Of a DNA stretch of 40,407 nt, positions 1-11,729 are shown in pieces. The DNA comes from Heterotrichella gracilis (Eukaryota; Sar; Xanthophyceae; Tribonematales; Xanthonemataceae): positions 1-40,407 of the forward strand of contig JAULBX010027175.1 of assembly GCA_032358255.1 (NCBI GenBank). The letters run 5' to 3'. The notes under the pieces are model-generated. The model did no database searches. It was not told the DNA's origin and worked only from the letters and a program-made list of their open reading frames with translations. The translations under genes were made by a program, and so were the position numbers. Every line of letters starts with the position of its first letter. Within the stretch, counting starts at the first letter, position 1.

Positions 1-272
1 GGGGGGGGCGGAAGTTGGTTTTTCTACAAGGGGAGTACTTGATAAGCGAGTGAGGGGTAAACCATTTAGAACGTTGTAACACCGCCGCCGCCACCATCAT
101 CGATCATGGTCATCGCTGAATGATCATCAAGATCGCCGCTTGACAAAGGCACAGGCGAAACCTACCACACTGCAGTACAACCACCCCATCACCACCACCT
201 GCATCATCCGTTTATCGAATCCACCCCCATCCTAACACCCACCCCACCCACCCACTCCACCACCAAACCCAC

Positions 273-3200
273 CTGCCGCCACCCCGTTGTGAAACTCCGC
301 CCACGCAGTCACCTCCGCCGCCGCCCCCGCCGCAGGCAGCATGGCCGTCAGATCCAGATTCACCATCGCACTGGGCTGCTCGGGGTGCCTCCCCGCCAGG
401 CACAGGGTGGGTATCATAAGGGGTTCGGTGGGGAGGGGGTGGAGGGTGCCTAGGGTGAGCGCCCCCCTCCCGCAGGGCAGGGCCATGGTTCGGATGGCCA
501 GGGCCATGAGGGTGAGCTGCTGGGCTGAGAGGGTGTCGGGGTCTGATGCGGAGGGCTCGGGGGGTGCGTGGAGGGGGATGGGGGCGGCTGAGGACAGCAG
601 CCGGCGCACCTGCGGGTTGGTTGGTGGGGTTGGATGGGGGAATAAAGGGGAACAGGGGTTGCCAACAGCTTGCGTTAGTTTCAGGGTTGTGGCATGCACA
701 GCGTGTAATTTTCTAAGGTTTAGGGACGTGATGGTGGCACTTTCTTAAAAAGTCTCACTTACAGCGAGTTTTTAAGACAAAAAAGGCTTGTTTTCCGCCG
801 CCGCCGCAAATGGTTAGTCAGATTGGAGACGACAAGGCAGATATTACATGTACTACAGGTCCCAAGGAGCCATCAACCCACCTCCATGAGCCTCAAATCC
901 TGGCCGAATCTAAGCCGCGCGGTCCCCTCAAAAAGGCCCTCCATGCCGTCGTACTGGTACATCTGCAGGGCAGCCACCGCGGCCTCGTGGCGCGGCATCA
1001 CACCCACCACAGACTCCTCCAGGCCACTGATCTGGAGGCGCTGGGTGTGGGGGGCAGCGGGGGGCAGGCGGCGGGGAGCGCGCGTGGGGGAGGGGGTGGG
1101 GGGTGGAGGGGGCGAGGGGGTGATTGGGCCTAGGGAAGGAAAGAGTGGGGCGTTGTGAGAATGTGGCAGCGGATCATGTTGGATTGGATCGAACCATCTT
1201 GCCGGGAATGTGTAACCCACCATTTTCCACGCACACCCAAACCCCCACACTGCTACCCCAATCCCCACATCGCTACCCAAACAACCTGTACAGAACCCCA
1301 GCAAAGCCAACATCCACATGAATAACTGTCACCAAAAAACCATGCACAATTTCCTCACCCATGCCAGCCCCGCTCCCCCCTTGGCGGCTGAATGACGGCG
1401 TGCGGCTGGGTGTGGGGCGGCTGCGCTTGAGGAAGGGGGTGTCGACGATGGGGGGTGCGGGTGCCGCCTCCCCTTGGGGCTCGGGCAACTCGCATGCGGC
1501 TGCTGCGTTGGCTGCCACATCGTCCCTGCCAATGAGGAAATAGGCCTCCACGGGCCAACCCTGCGGCAGGGTTTAGGGTTTAGAACATAGGGTATACCAT
1601 AGGCTGAATGTTAGAAGTTTCACACTTGACATGGGTGGCGTATGGCGTGCGGTGTTCGATGTGTGTGTGTGGATGTGTGGATGTGCGTGTGGTGTGGAAA
1701 GTGTTTGGGTTGGGTTGGGTGGCGGCCGCAAAAGAAATTGATTTGGTGCATTGCATTGTGCCACAATGTCATCCATGGCATGGTTCCGTCCCCACCAGTA
1801 CCCACCCGAGGCGGCCGCTCCCTGCACCTCGCCATCACCTCCCGCAGAGGCAGAGCCACACCATGGGGTAGGGCGTCCAGCTCCCCCCTCCCCCACCCCC
1901 GCCCCACAGCCGCTAGCACCACCCGTTCACCAGCATCCTGCAGCAGCCGCTGAGCCTGCAGGGTGGTGGGGAGGGGGGGAGGGGGTCAGATGCCTGGGAT
2001 GCCAATTCACTACTTGATGCAGTGCAGTACAAGGGTCGTCCATGCACTTATGTAACACCAAACCTGATGAAAAGGTATGCAATATGCCCTGCATTACCCT
2101 CCACAGTTCAGACCCTACAATGAACATACCCCCGCAGCAAACCCTACACAAAACCCTACAATAAACCCTCTGCCATGGCATATCCCCGCCCTCCTACCTC
2201 CTCCAGCGCTTCCTCTCCCCCCCCTTGCTGCAGCGCCACCGCTGCCGCCACCGCCGCCCCGCTGGCGCCCCCCAATATCTGATAGAAATCCACCACATCC
2301 ACCGACCGCTGCACACAGGGGCACCTCCCCGCCACCAGGGGTGGCAGCCACCGCCCCGCATCCCCACCCCCCACCAGCGCCTGCAGCGCACGGTGGATGT
2401 CCGGAGGGGGGGCGGGGACACCCCCCACCCCACCACAGCCACCACCCGTCGAGGGCGATGCCCTGGTGATGGCGGCCCAGGGGGGGGTGGGGGCGGTGGG
2501 GGGTGGGGTGTCTCGGTGATAGTGGTCCGCCCAGTCGTGTGCACCCAGAGCCTCTGCCATGTGGGAGAGCAGGGGGGCCATGAGCGCCACGTCAGCCCAG
2601 CGCTGCATGTGCAGCTTGAGGTCTTCGTACACCGCGTGGAGGGCGTGCAGGGCCTGCCCAGGGGTGGGTGGGTGGGTGGTGGCGGTGGTGTGGGTGGGTG
2701 TGCGTGTGTGGGGTGGAGGATGAGGCCGCACAGTGCATGGGACAAGGAGTTGTTGAATTTTTTAGATGGTGTGATCCAAAAACCATAAAACCCCACCTGC
2801 CACACCTCCTGCCTGTCCTGCAACTGCCCAGCCGCAGTGGCCGCCTCTGCGGCCTGAGGTGGAAACCCTTCCCTAGGGTTCAGGCCCGCCATCCAGGGGA
2901 AGTTGCCAGAGGCAAGCGCATCCCTAAGGGGAAGGCAATGGGAGGGGGTAGTGTTAGTGGTAATGAGATGGGTATGGGGTCGAGCAGGAGATGGAGGCAG
3001 TGCCTTTAAAGAGCTTAAATGCTGTTATCATCATAATAATCACTAGTGAGGATAGCCATGGTTGTGTCAGCGGTAATGGGGACGGGGATGCGAGTGAGTA
3101 TTTTCAAGGTGGTATAGATAGCGTCAGGGTATCGGGGATGGTCTCAGGCTGATGGTAGCGTGTGGGGAAGTAAGATGCATCATGTTGCATGTTGCATGCC

Positions 3201-6200
3201 CACCACAGCACCCATGTAAAGCCTCGCAGAACCCCCAACACCACCACCCACCGATGCACGGCCGACTGCAGCAACCACTCCCACGCCGCATCCCCTGCCC
3301 CTGCCTCCCCCCCCTCCAACAACCCCCCCTGCGACACCTCCGCCTCACTCCCGTTGGAATAGCCAGAGGACAGTCGGGGGCGAATGGGCAGCGGGGGCGT
3401 GGGGCGCTCGATCGCCCCCGGCCGTAGTACCCACTCGTGCATGAGAGAGGAGAAGGCACACCACTGCTCTGGCTGGGAGGACCCGGGGAAACCTGAGGGT
3501 GGGGGGTTGCGGGGTACAACCAGTGGGTACTGTACCATATTGAGAGGGTGATTTTGCTGTATTCCTGCGTATTCTGGGGGATGCTCGTTGGGGTGCACAT
3601 GGCATTTGCTACAGCAGCTGCTTGCAAGGTTGCATGTAGCGGGCCGATGGGGTAGGCTTGTGTCAAGAGTATGCCGCCCTGCATGTGGTGTACACAGGCA
3701 AGCGCACATCAGGAAAGGGAGGAACGATGACACTGTGCCTGGATGAGGACTTGTGCCAGGGTTTACTGCCTAGCACCTGACAGGCGCGTGCAGAAAGAGC
3801 GCCAGGGGGGTGATAGACAGGAGTTGTGCCCAGCTTTGTGCTAAGATTTGCACCAGGGTTGTGCTAGGGTTTGTGCTAGGGTTTCCCGCCTCTCACCTGG
3901 CGTGCATGTGAGTGCGCACACCAGCCTGTGGTGCGTGTGGGGGGGCAGCGCCTCCCGCAGTGCCTGCAGCGCTGTGGCCACCAGCCCCAGGGGAGCCAGG
4001 GGGAGGGCCAGGCGAAACAGCGCACCCCGCCGGGTGACGGCGGTCACTCGATCGCCCACCGCGTCCTGCAGCAGGGGGTGGTGGGTGGTGGGTGGAGTGG
4101 GGGGTGGGGATAGAGGGGAGGGCGCAAGGCAGCGACAAAGAGGGTGGGAGTGGAGTAAAGAAATGGCGTCAAACCCTAACATTTAAACCCTACCCAGACG
4201 CTGGAAGCCTGCGACACACCCTGCCTTCTGAACCATACAAGTCCTAACCAATCCTTACGCAAGCCCTTTCCCGCTCAAATGCACCACCACCCGCCTCTCA
4301 CCCTCAGCCCAACCACGTCCATGTGCCCAGTCAGCGCCTCAGCCAGGCTGCCTATGCTGGGTAGGTCAGAGGCCTCATCGCTCATGGGAGAGAGGCACTT
4401 GCGACCACACTTGCCACCCAACAAACCCGCCCCAATCTTAGCCACATACCACCTGTACCCCTCTGCTCAACACCGCCCTCCCTGACTCACCCTCAGCCCG
4501 ACCACGTCCATGTGCCCTGTGAGAGCCTCAGCCAGGCTGCCTATGCTGGGTAGGTCAGAGGCCTCATCGCTCATGGGGGACAGGCACATGTCGTCGTCGC
4601 TACCAGTCCGGCTGCGGCTGTGGCCAAGTGCAGGGGCAGGCGTGGGGGGTGCGGGGGCCTGCAAGGCAGCACCAAGGGGGTGGTGGGAGGGTGGGGCGGG
4701 GGGATAAATGCTGCGCCAGCATAGCTGTGTTTGAGTGGAATGCACACAAATGACAATGGGGTCGTTGAATGATCATGCAATCTTTCATCCGATTGCCATC
4801 AGAGCACCACACCAAACCCGCCACCGGTCACCGGCCTTTGACCAGGCAGGAATTTAGGTCATGACCTCCCCTCACCCCCCTTACCTGGTCATTAAGCAGG
4901 CGCGCATAAGGGGCTTGGTCCAATGGCACTGGACCTGGCACCACCACATCGCACACATGCTGCGACCCCACATATAGTGCCATTCGCCCCGAGGGGTGGA
5001 GGAGGAGGATGTCGCGTGGGGGGAGGGGGTGGGGGGTGGGGGGACCGGCGGCGGCGGAGGGGGCGGTGGGGGGTAGGGGCCGGGTGGCGCGCACCGCCTG
5101 CACAGCGGCTGCGTCTGTCTCCATCACCACCTGTGGGGGGTGGGAGAAGGGGTGGTTGGGTGGGGGGGAAGGGGAGCAAGGGGTGCATGGATGGGGTGGC
5201 TGTCATAGGGGATTGTGCCACCCAATTAAGGCAAGAGGCCATTCTTGACTAAGCCAAAGAGTGCTATGTGCAGTCGAGGGGTACTAGAAAGGGAGTAGTG
5301 CAACTTTACCTCACATGCCCGCCTTAACACATGACCATGCATTACCAGGAAAGGTTCACAGTAGGTGTTTACCACCCAATCCATCAGAATGACAATCTGA
5401 AATTCCACAAAGCATGCCTTTTTGAGGGTTCAGGGTTTGGGATTTGAATTTGTGTCACTTCCCCTCCCTCCCCTCTCCCTCACCTGCGCCTCCCCCTCCC
5501 CCTCCGGCCCCGGCACCCGCACCACCACCAGCCGCTGGGCCCCTTCGCTCAGCAGGCACAGCAGGGGGGTGCCGTCAGCATCGGTGGCCAGGCAACCAGA
5601 GCTGGGCTGGTGGCCTGCGCATGCGATTGGCGTCATGATTAGAATCAAGACTAGGATTTTGAGGCAATGGCAGGGACGACATGAGCAGGGCCTCGAGGCA
5701 TTGGCAGGATGCAGGGGCAACCATTTAGGGCTCAAAGTTTAGTCCAAGCAGGCCGTCCAATGGCCTGGATGCAATATAAGGGTTATTTTAGGGTTACGCT
5801 GAACAGTCAACAAGGCTCCAGGACTTTGACCAAAGAAAAGGGTGCAGGGCAAAGCACATCTGGTGATGGTGACAAGGATTTCAGGGTTACGACTAGGGCT
5901 ATTAGGGTTGCTAGTGCAGCGGAGTGCTCGCCACCCACCTTCCACCACCTGCCTGCTCCAGAGCAGCGATGCGGTGTGGATGCTCCCGTGGCCTGACGCC
6001 AGGGCAACCTCGCTGATGGCGGCTGTGGTGGGGGTGGCTGTGGCGGCGGCTGTGCGGGGGAGGGGGGAGAAGGCTGCGGGGGACAGGTGGCCATCCGGTA
6101 GCCGAATGCTCTGCCTGCATGCACAATCATATGAACGCGTTTAAAACCACCCCCACCACCGCTGCCAACCCTCCTGGTGGCACCCCTTCTGGATTCATCA

Positions 6201-8826
6201 CGAAAAACATCAATTTATTGTATGGCTCTGCCTATGCCATACTACCAGTTTCTAGCTTCAGCCCATGCATATAGAAAGCATATTTGCGTACCTCCTTGCG
6301 CTCCCCTGCTTGCCATAGGGTGTGGATCCAGCCACAGGGGTGGTGTAGCCGGTGATGGGGGTGGGGAGGGAAGGCGCCACCCCCCCCTGCCCCACCTCTC
6401 CCCCCTGCTTGTGCTCAATGCCCCACAGGCACACGCGCTGGCACTCCTGAGGACATCAGCGGCGTCGTCATTTAGTAAATTCATTGTTATTCAAATTATT
6501 CAATCATTATAAATCGCTTTCATGAGCAAAAGAAGTAGTACGAAACTGCTGGCCATCCTAAATTTACCATCACAATCAATCGTTAGCAAGGCCATTATTG
6601 AGCATACTGATCATCACTGCTGACAGTAGTACAAGGAAATTTGTCATTTTTGCTCGCAAAACAGTATTATCTGCGCCTCCCAAGGACATCATCATCCTCG
6701 CTGTATTTGTCGTGAATGATAATTGTGCATCAGAAATTTGATCCACAGATTTGTAATGCAGCGGTAAAGTTCATGTGGTCCGAAAAATGAGCCTCCTGAG
6801 GACATTATCACCGTGACCCACCATGCACGCACGCACCACCACCACCACCACGTTGGACATGACCATCCCCACATCTCCCTCCATGCCCATTCCACCACAC
6901 ACCACACACCTCGTTGTACGTGACCACCACACAACCCCTCCCTTATGCATCCTCCATCCCACCCACCACCCACCACCCCACCATCACCACCACCCACCTC
7001 GTTGTACGTGACCATGAGCCACGCCTCGTCACTGCTCCACACCACCTGCTCCCGCCCCCACTCCTGAGACACCCCGCCCTCCTCCACACCCCGCCACAGG
7101 GGCTGCAGGTCCTCCAAGGGGTGGGGCAGCACCTGGGGGCCCCTCCCCTGTCCGCCCTGCACCATCAAGGGGGGAAAATGGGTGGGCTTGATGCTCCGCA
7201 AGGCGAGAGGGAGGTGCATCCATGTCCCCACACCTCCACACACACATGTAACATGCATGCATGGGAATGATCCCACGCCCCCGCCCCAGACAAACCTACC
7301 CATACACACACACCACACGCGAACCAAGCGCATGCGAGATCAAAAGCATGCCTCCCACCTCCACCATCGCACACACACTGAGAGCCATGCGGCACCAAAC
7401 CCATGCCCACCACCCCCACCACCACCCACCACCTACCGAGAGCATGACCCCGCTTGGGATGGGGTGCAGCCGCTTGAATGGGCATGGCAGGGGTGCGGTG
7501 TACGCGTCCCCATCAGGGGTGTGGAAGCACAGGCTGAGGTGGGTTAGCGCGCACAGGGTGGGGCCCACGCCTGTGCCATCGCAGCTGCACCACAGCACCT
7601 GGGGAAAGGGATTCAGGGTTTGTGGTCTTCGGCTCGGTACAGGGTGTTTCAAATTTATAATCTATAATGCCGTAGCAATGAACATAATGATAGGGGGTTT
7701 GTGAGGGGCCTATGCGGGTGTTCATGGGGTTGCGGGGTGGGGGTTGGCTGCACACAAGCGAGGTGTGCGATGGCAGGCTTGCGCTGGTGGGTATGTGCGA
7801 GTGACGGGGGAGGCTGGGATTGCGGGGGGCCATGCGCACATGCCGATTTGATCGGCAATGGACGTGCATGCGTGGGTGTGTATCGTGATGCCAGTGTGTG
7901 CAATGGGTGCAAAGAGTGCGAGGGGTGACCCACCTGCTGCACTTGCGCCTCACTTGACACCTGCTGCCTCAGCAAGCCCCCGCCGCTCCACACGATGCTG
8001 CAGCAAGGGCCAAGGGCGCGTGAGGAGAGGTTTAAATTGACATGCACTTGCAGCCACTCACAAGCAAGGTGGGGCAGCACAGTAAGCACAATTTTGGGGA
8101 CGCCAGGGTTGAACCGGCATGTACTCTTTCCGCAGCTGCTGAAAGTGCACGTTGTGTGCCAACGCTGGTTCCTCCCGCTGCTGTATACCTCGACAGCATA
8201 GTGGAGGACAGAATTCTGGAGGATAGAGTAGTGGTGGACTTACTGCTTGCCGGAGACGTACAGCTCCTCATCAAAGCTGTCCTCCCCAGACACGTGGGAG
8301 GCGCCGGGCGCAAGCTGCCACTGGCCCAGGGCTTGGCACTGCGGCGGTGCACAAGTGGGGTAAGCAGGGCCGGGTTCCAGCTGCTTGGCGTCGGCTGCTG
8401 ATATAGCAGTATGCTGGCATGCATGTAGCCATTCTGTTGGGCAACCTTCTGGTGGGCATATGCATGCATACGGGAAACAAGCGAATCCAGTCGAGGAAGC
8501 ACCTCACATGTTCGTTGACGCCATTTCCGGGGGTGCAACGGGTTTGAGTTGCGCTTGACAGGATGCATGCAATGATCACGTTCTATACATCCCCACATGG
8601 GCATGCATAAGGGCAGGCACCGGCCTGAACACGGGAATTGAACGGTGCACGCTCAAACTTTCAATAGTGCTGTGGGTCTGCAGCAACAGAGGTCCAAACC
8701 CAGTGGTGCACCCGTTGGGCACACGTTGCACACCTCTTCATCGCCCTGTAGAACCTGGAAGCCATGTGCCACGAAGGCGCCCAGGTTCAGTGCCTTGACC
8801 GCCGTGGCCGGTTTCCAAGATGACAT
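273..8826 (-). CDS. APC1: APC1, anaphase-promoting complex subunit 1 (N-terminal ~1046 residues; C-terminus off left edge)
   Basis: Scaffold subunit of the APC/C, the ubiquitin ligase that drives mitotic exit. Exons, 5' to 3': 8826-8734, 8338-8244, 7997-7934, 7598-7437, 7156-6998, 6110-5949, 5606-5484, 5130-4885, 4658-4491, 4065-3897, 3492-3252, 2923-2797, 2653-2198, 1955-1806, 1560-1333, 1040-882, 609-273. All junctions are GT..AG and phases agree. Landmark matches to the APC1 family: DEELYVSGK..VWSGG in exons 2-3, DILLLHPSGRMALYVG in the N-terminal beta-propeller (exon 8), AVYEDLKL..HYHRD (exon 13), ALPLREVMARCRE then YFLIGRDD (exons 14-15), RFGQDLRL..VRRLL (exons 16-17), and TMALPCGRG, PTEPL and FHNGVAAG at the end. 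The helical PC-repeat half is missing because the window ends. The exon 15 donor is the least certain; 1359 is an alternative that breaks phase. The start is the first in-frame ATG giving a short lead to the conserved region. Divergent from the coiled-coil gene. Confidence 0.9.
4297..4398 (-). repeat. Duplicated copy of APC1 exon 9 3' end with donor site
   Basis: This stretch repeats 4486-4587 (the end of APC1 exon 9 and its donor) at an offset of 189 bp, with roughly seven differences in about 100 nt. The reading frame of the copied coding part is intact (MSDEASDLPSIGSLAEAL) and the copy keeps a GTGAGA donor. A good acceptor with a pyrimidine tract is not obvious in front of it, so it is more likely an intronic relic than a working extra exon. 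Confidence 0.9.
6907..6926 (-). repeat. Copy of APC1 exon 5 end plus donor
   Basis: Twenty nucleotides identical to 6995-7014, which spans the last codons of APC1 exon 5 (VTYNE) and its GTG donor, lie 88 bp downstream in the intron. Both copies sit in CCACCA-rich sequence. Confidence 0.85.
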
Positions 8827-9248
8827 TTTGCCCCTCCAACCACTTCAAGCCAGGCATTGCTCACAGCGAACTGGGTGTTTGAAAACCATTTGCATGCATT
8901 GCGGGGTGGACTTCCAAGTCTGGTAATTGCGATACACAGCTCGTGGGAAATAATATCAACGGTTTTTGTGAAACTGCACTTGCGGAAATATTCTGCTAGC
9001 ATATAGAAACGCTTTGAGCGCTGCCTTGCTCAAGTATTGAGGGTGTTTGATTGGTGGGCACTCCCCCCTGCTTTTTTAGGCACTCCCCACAGCGCGATGT
9101 TGTGGGGCAAGGCCACTATCTGAGGACACGGAGGGATGTACACATATTATGTAGCCTGCGCTCTGGTCGTTGAGATCTGATACCAGATACTGGATTCGAC
9201 GGAAAAATGTCAAAGTATCTGGTTTGACCTCCAGATTTGCCGGGCATC
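8827..9248. promoter_or_regulatory. Divergent spacer, APC1 / coiled-coil gene
   Basis: 422 bp between two divergent start codons, so it presumably holds both promoters and both 5' UTRs. No TATA box, repeat or small gene is convincing here. Its role is inferred from position only. Confidence 0.45.
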
Positions 9249-10789
9249 ATGGGGTCACTCTGTAATGAACGGCATGCCGCGATGCACCCATTCTGTTCAT
9301 TTGCGCCCAGGTTCCCAACAACCGACGATGGCCCGCCTTCTCACGGGAACGTCACCTCCACGGGCATACAACAACTTGAGGCGCGAGTGGATGACCTCCT
9401 TCAGGCAATCCCCCCAACTACAGATGGGGCCAAGCTCGTGAAAATCATCTCGCAGCTTCGAGCTGCTCTGTCTGAGTCACAAAACCTGCTGCGGAGCGCA
9501 CACCACCAGCAGTGGCAGTTTGACCCACCAGCCCAGATGTTGACAGCTGATATTCCCCACCCAGACGCAGCATCAGACCTGGAATATGGAAATGCCCAAC
9601 TGATGCACCTCAAGCTGCAAGTCCAAGCAGAGGAGCTAGACAGGCTTCAACAGGAGTCTGTTCAGTGCAGGGCGCTGTTGAAAGCCCGGGCAAGGCAGCT
9701 GACTGTCTACGAGCAGCAGCTCTCCGCTCTGCAGCAGTTGGGTAGGGAGAGCGCGACCACCCTTGAAGAGACACGCAGCAGGCTGGAAGAGGAGCTCAGC
9801 TGCTCCAAAGGTCAGACCCAGGAGCTCCTCAAACGACAACAGCTACTGGAGGAGCAGCTGCACACCTCCCAAGCTGACTTTGTTGCCAGCAGAGAGAGGG
9901 CCGAGAGGGTTGAGCAGGAAAACGCAGAGCTGTCACAGCGCCTGGTAGACACCACGCAGCACCTGGCATGGCAGGAGTCCAGGGTGGACGAGCTGCAGTC
10001 GCTGAATATGCCCAGCTTGGCCCAGGCATATGGCAACGAGCTCGATGGGTTCAAGGATCAGATGCAGGCAAGGTGCAAGCAGCTGGAAGCAGAGCTGGCA
10101 CTGGAGAGGCGGCAGCGCATCGCTGCAGAAATTCAGCTGTCGATCCACCTTACAGGGTGCAAGGAGGAGCCACAGCACGCCTGCAGCCTGGGCAGATTGG
10201 CAGCCATTGCACCCACCACCATTGCTAGCACTCAGACAGAGGCTGGCGCTTTCTCAGCGCCTGGCAAGAGTGGACGCTCCTCCTACCCCACCAGCACTGC
10301 TGCAACGCAGACTGAGCCCATGGCTTTGCCAGACAGCGGGCTGTCTTCCAGCCAGGCGCAGCTGTTGCACTCAGCCAAGAAGGAGATAATCCTGCTCACA
10401 CAGCTGAACAGCAAGCTGCTGGCTGCCAACCAAGGTGTGTGCGCTAGCGCACGCAGCTTAGGGTTTTTTAGGGTTTGGTTTGCACGTGTGTCAAGTTAAA
10501 TTTGCTTTCAAGCCAAAAGGCGCTGATGGTTGCGGCTGTATGCATTCCACAAGCTGTTATTATCTCGCGATACATGCAGCCCCTTTACATGGGCCCATGT
10601 GTGTGTCTCCTGACCACTTGACCTCAACTGCTTGTAGGAGCTTCCGCACGCAAGGGCAGCGCACATGAGATGGGTGCACCTAGGGACCCACTGGTCCACG
10701 TGCACCCGCAAGTGAATGTGGCTGGCGTGTCCAGAGCTTGGACTCCATCGGCTGCCAGGCATCTTGACTTCTCAGCTCAGCACTACTAA
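9249..10789 (+). CDS. Coiled-coil protein with two TQT motifs (445 aa), function unknown
   Basis: Two exons, 9249-10434 and 10638-10789, joined in phase 1 by a GT..AG intron containing telomere-like TTAGGG; stop TAA at 10787. Residues about 100-300 are rich in Glu, Gln, Leu and Arg with heptad spacing (runs such as LEEELSCSKGQTQELLK), predicting a long coiled coil. After it come STQTEAG (TQT at about 328-330) and AATQTEP (TQT at about 353-355), separated by a Ser/Pro/Gly linker. TQT is the core of the dynein light chain LC8 binding motif. A last short helix-like segment (AKKEIILLTQLNSKLL) precedes the junction. The first ATG is followed by a stretch with no visible domain, so an upstream non-coding exon is possible. 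I do not recognise the family; a cytoskeletal or centrosomal/basal-body scaffold is an inference from the coiled coil and TQT motifs. Confidence 0.75.
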
Positions 10790-11729
10790 TATGAATGCCT
10801 GCCAGTCCTTTGCAATCTGCAGGGTGCCCAGTGCTACTAGTCTGTATTGGCCCATTCCAGGGTGCTGTATGGATTTGTTGGTGGCACAAAGGAAACACTA
10901 TTCAGAACTATGTTCGTATTGCCCATGTAGGTATTACTAATGATGGTGTTCTGTTACAGCAGTGGCTACAGCAGTAAACTATTGTGCTGCTGCCATGGTA
11001 TTGCTAGGACGGGCTGAGGCCCAATTGGCATGGCGGTATTGCTTTGCCTGATACTGTATGTAAAATCTGAATCACATTGGACAAGTCTATATGACCAGGC
11101 TGCCAAAGGCTGCGGCAGTTGCAGCACGGCAATTGCTGACTATTTATGAGCGAAAGGCGCACTGCGTTGTGGGCCGGTGGCAAGTTTGAAACGCAGGCAA
11201 AGCGAAAGCGAAGAATTCACAGTACATTTCACACCTAAACCTAAAATACCGCTACAGAAAATGACTAGGGAACCTACTCAGTACCTTGCCCAAGGTATCC
11301 TGCATGGACTTGTGAAATATGTAGGATTACGCGATCAAAAGGCACTATTGCTAATACTATCACAGTGCTTTCAACTCCACACCAGCAAACCTTGTGGTAA
11401 TCTTATCACGGTACCCACTGGCAGTATCTTGCAGGCTGGGCACTAGGTTAAATGCTAATACATACAAAAGTGCACTCAGTGGATGCACTCAGTGCATGTG
11501 GCTGAAAAGGCACTGTTGAGACTTGTTGGAAAGGAAACAAAAGTCAGTAATTACCTTTTGAAAAGTGTGCTGGACCTCTGCGAGGAGGAATTTTCTTGTT
11601 TGTCTGTTGTGATCATAGAATGACCTGCATATGTCCCAACATTTTACCCCAAAGCACCCATGATTTTGGCTCAATGGTGACGTCAGTCAATTTGGACGTG
11701 ACCTGTTGAGGGTCTGACAGGGAGGGGCC
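10790..11729. other. Convergent spacer
   Basis: About 940 bp between the 3' ends of the coiled-coil gene (plus) and the tetraspanin-like gene (minus). It should hold both 3' UTRs. A TGTAA, the usual algal polyadenylation signal, occurs near 11058 about 270 bp past the coiled-coil stop, but its use is unproven. The open frame at 11177-11446 shows no recognisable domain and was not called. Confidence 0.4.

Noticed and set aside
1359..1560. APC1 exon 15 ending at a consensus GTGAGG donor (1358)
   Set aside because: It would leave phase 1, while the only good acceptor of the next exon (1041-1043) needs phase 0; the donor at 1332 fits.
2225..2788. 187-codon plus-strand open frame
   Set aside because: It is antisense to APC1 exon 13, whose conserved AVYEDLKL..HYHRD frame is on the minus strand; the shadow is a result of high GC.
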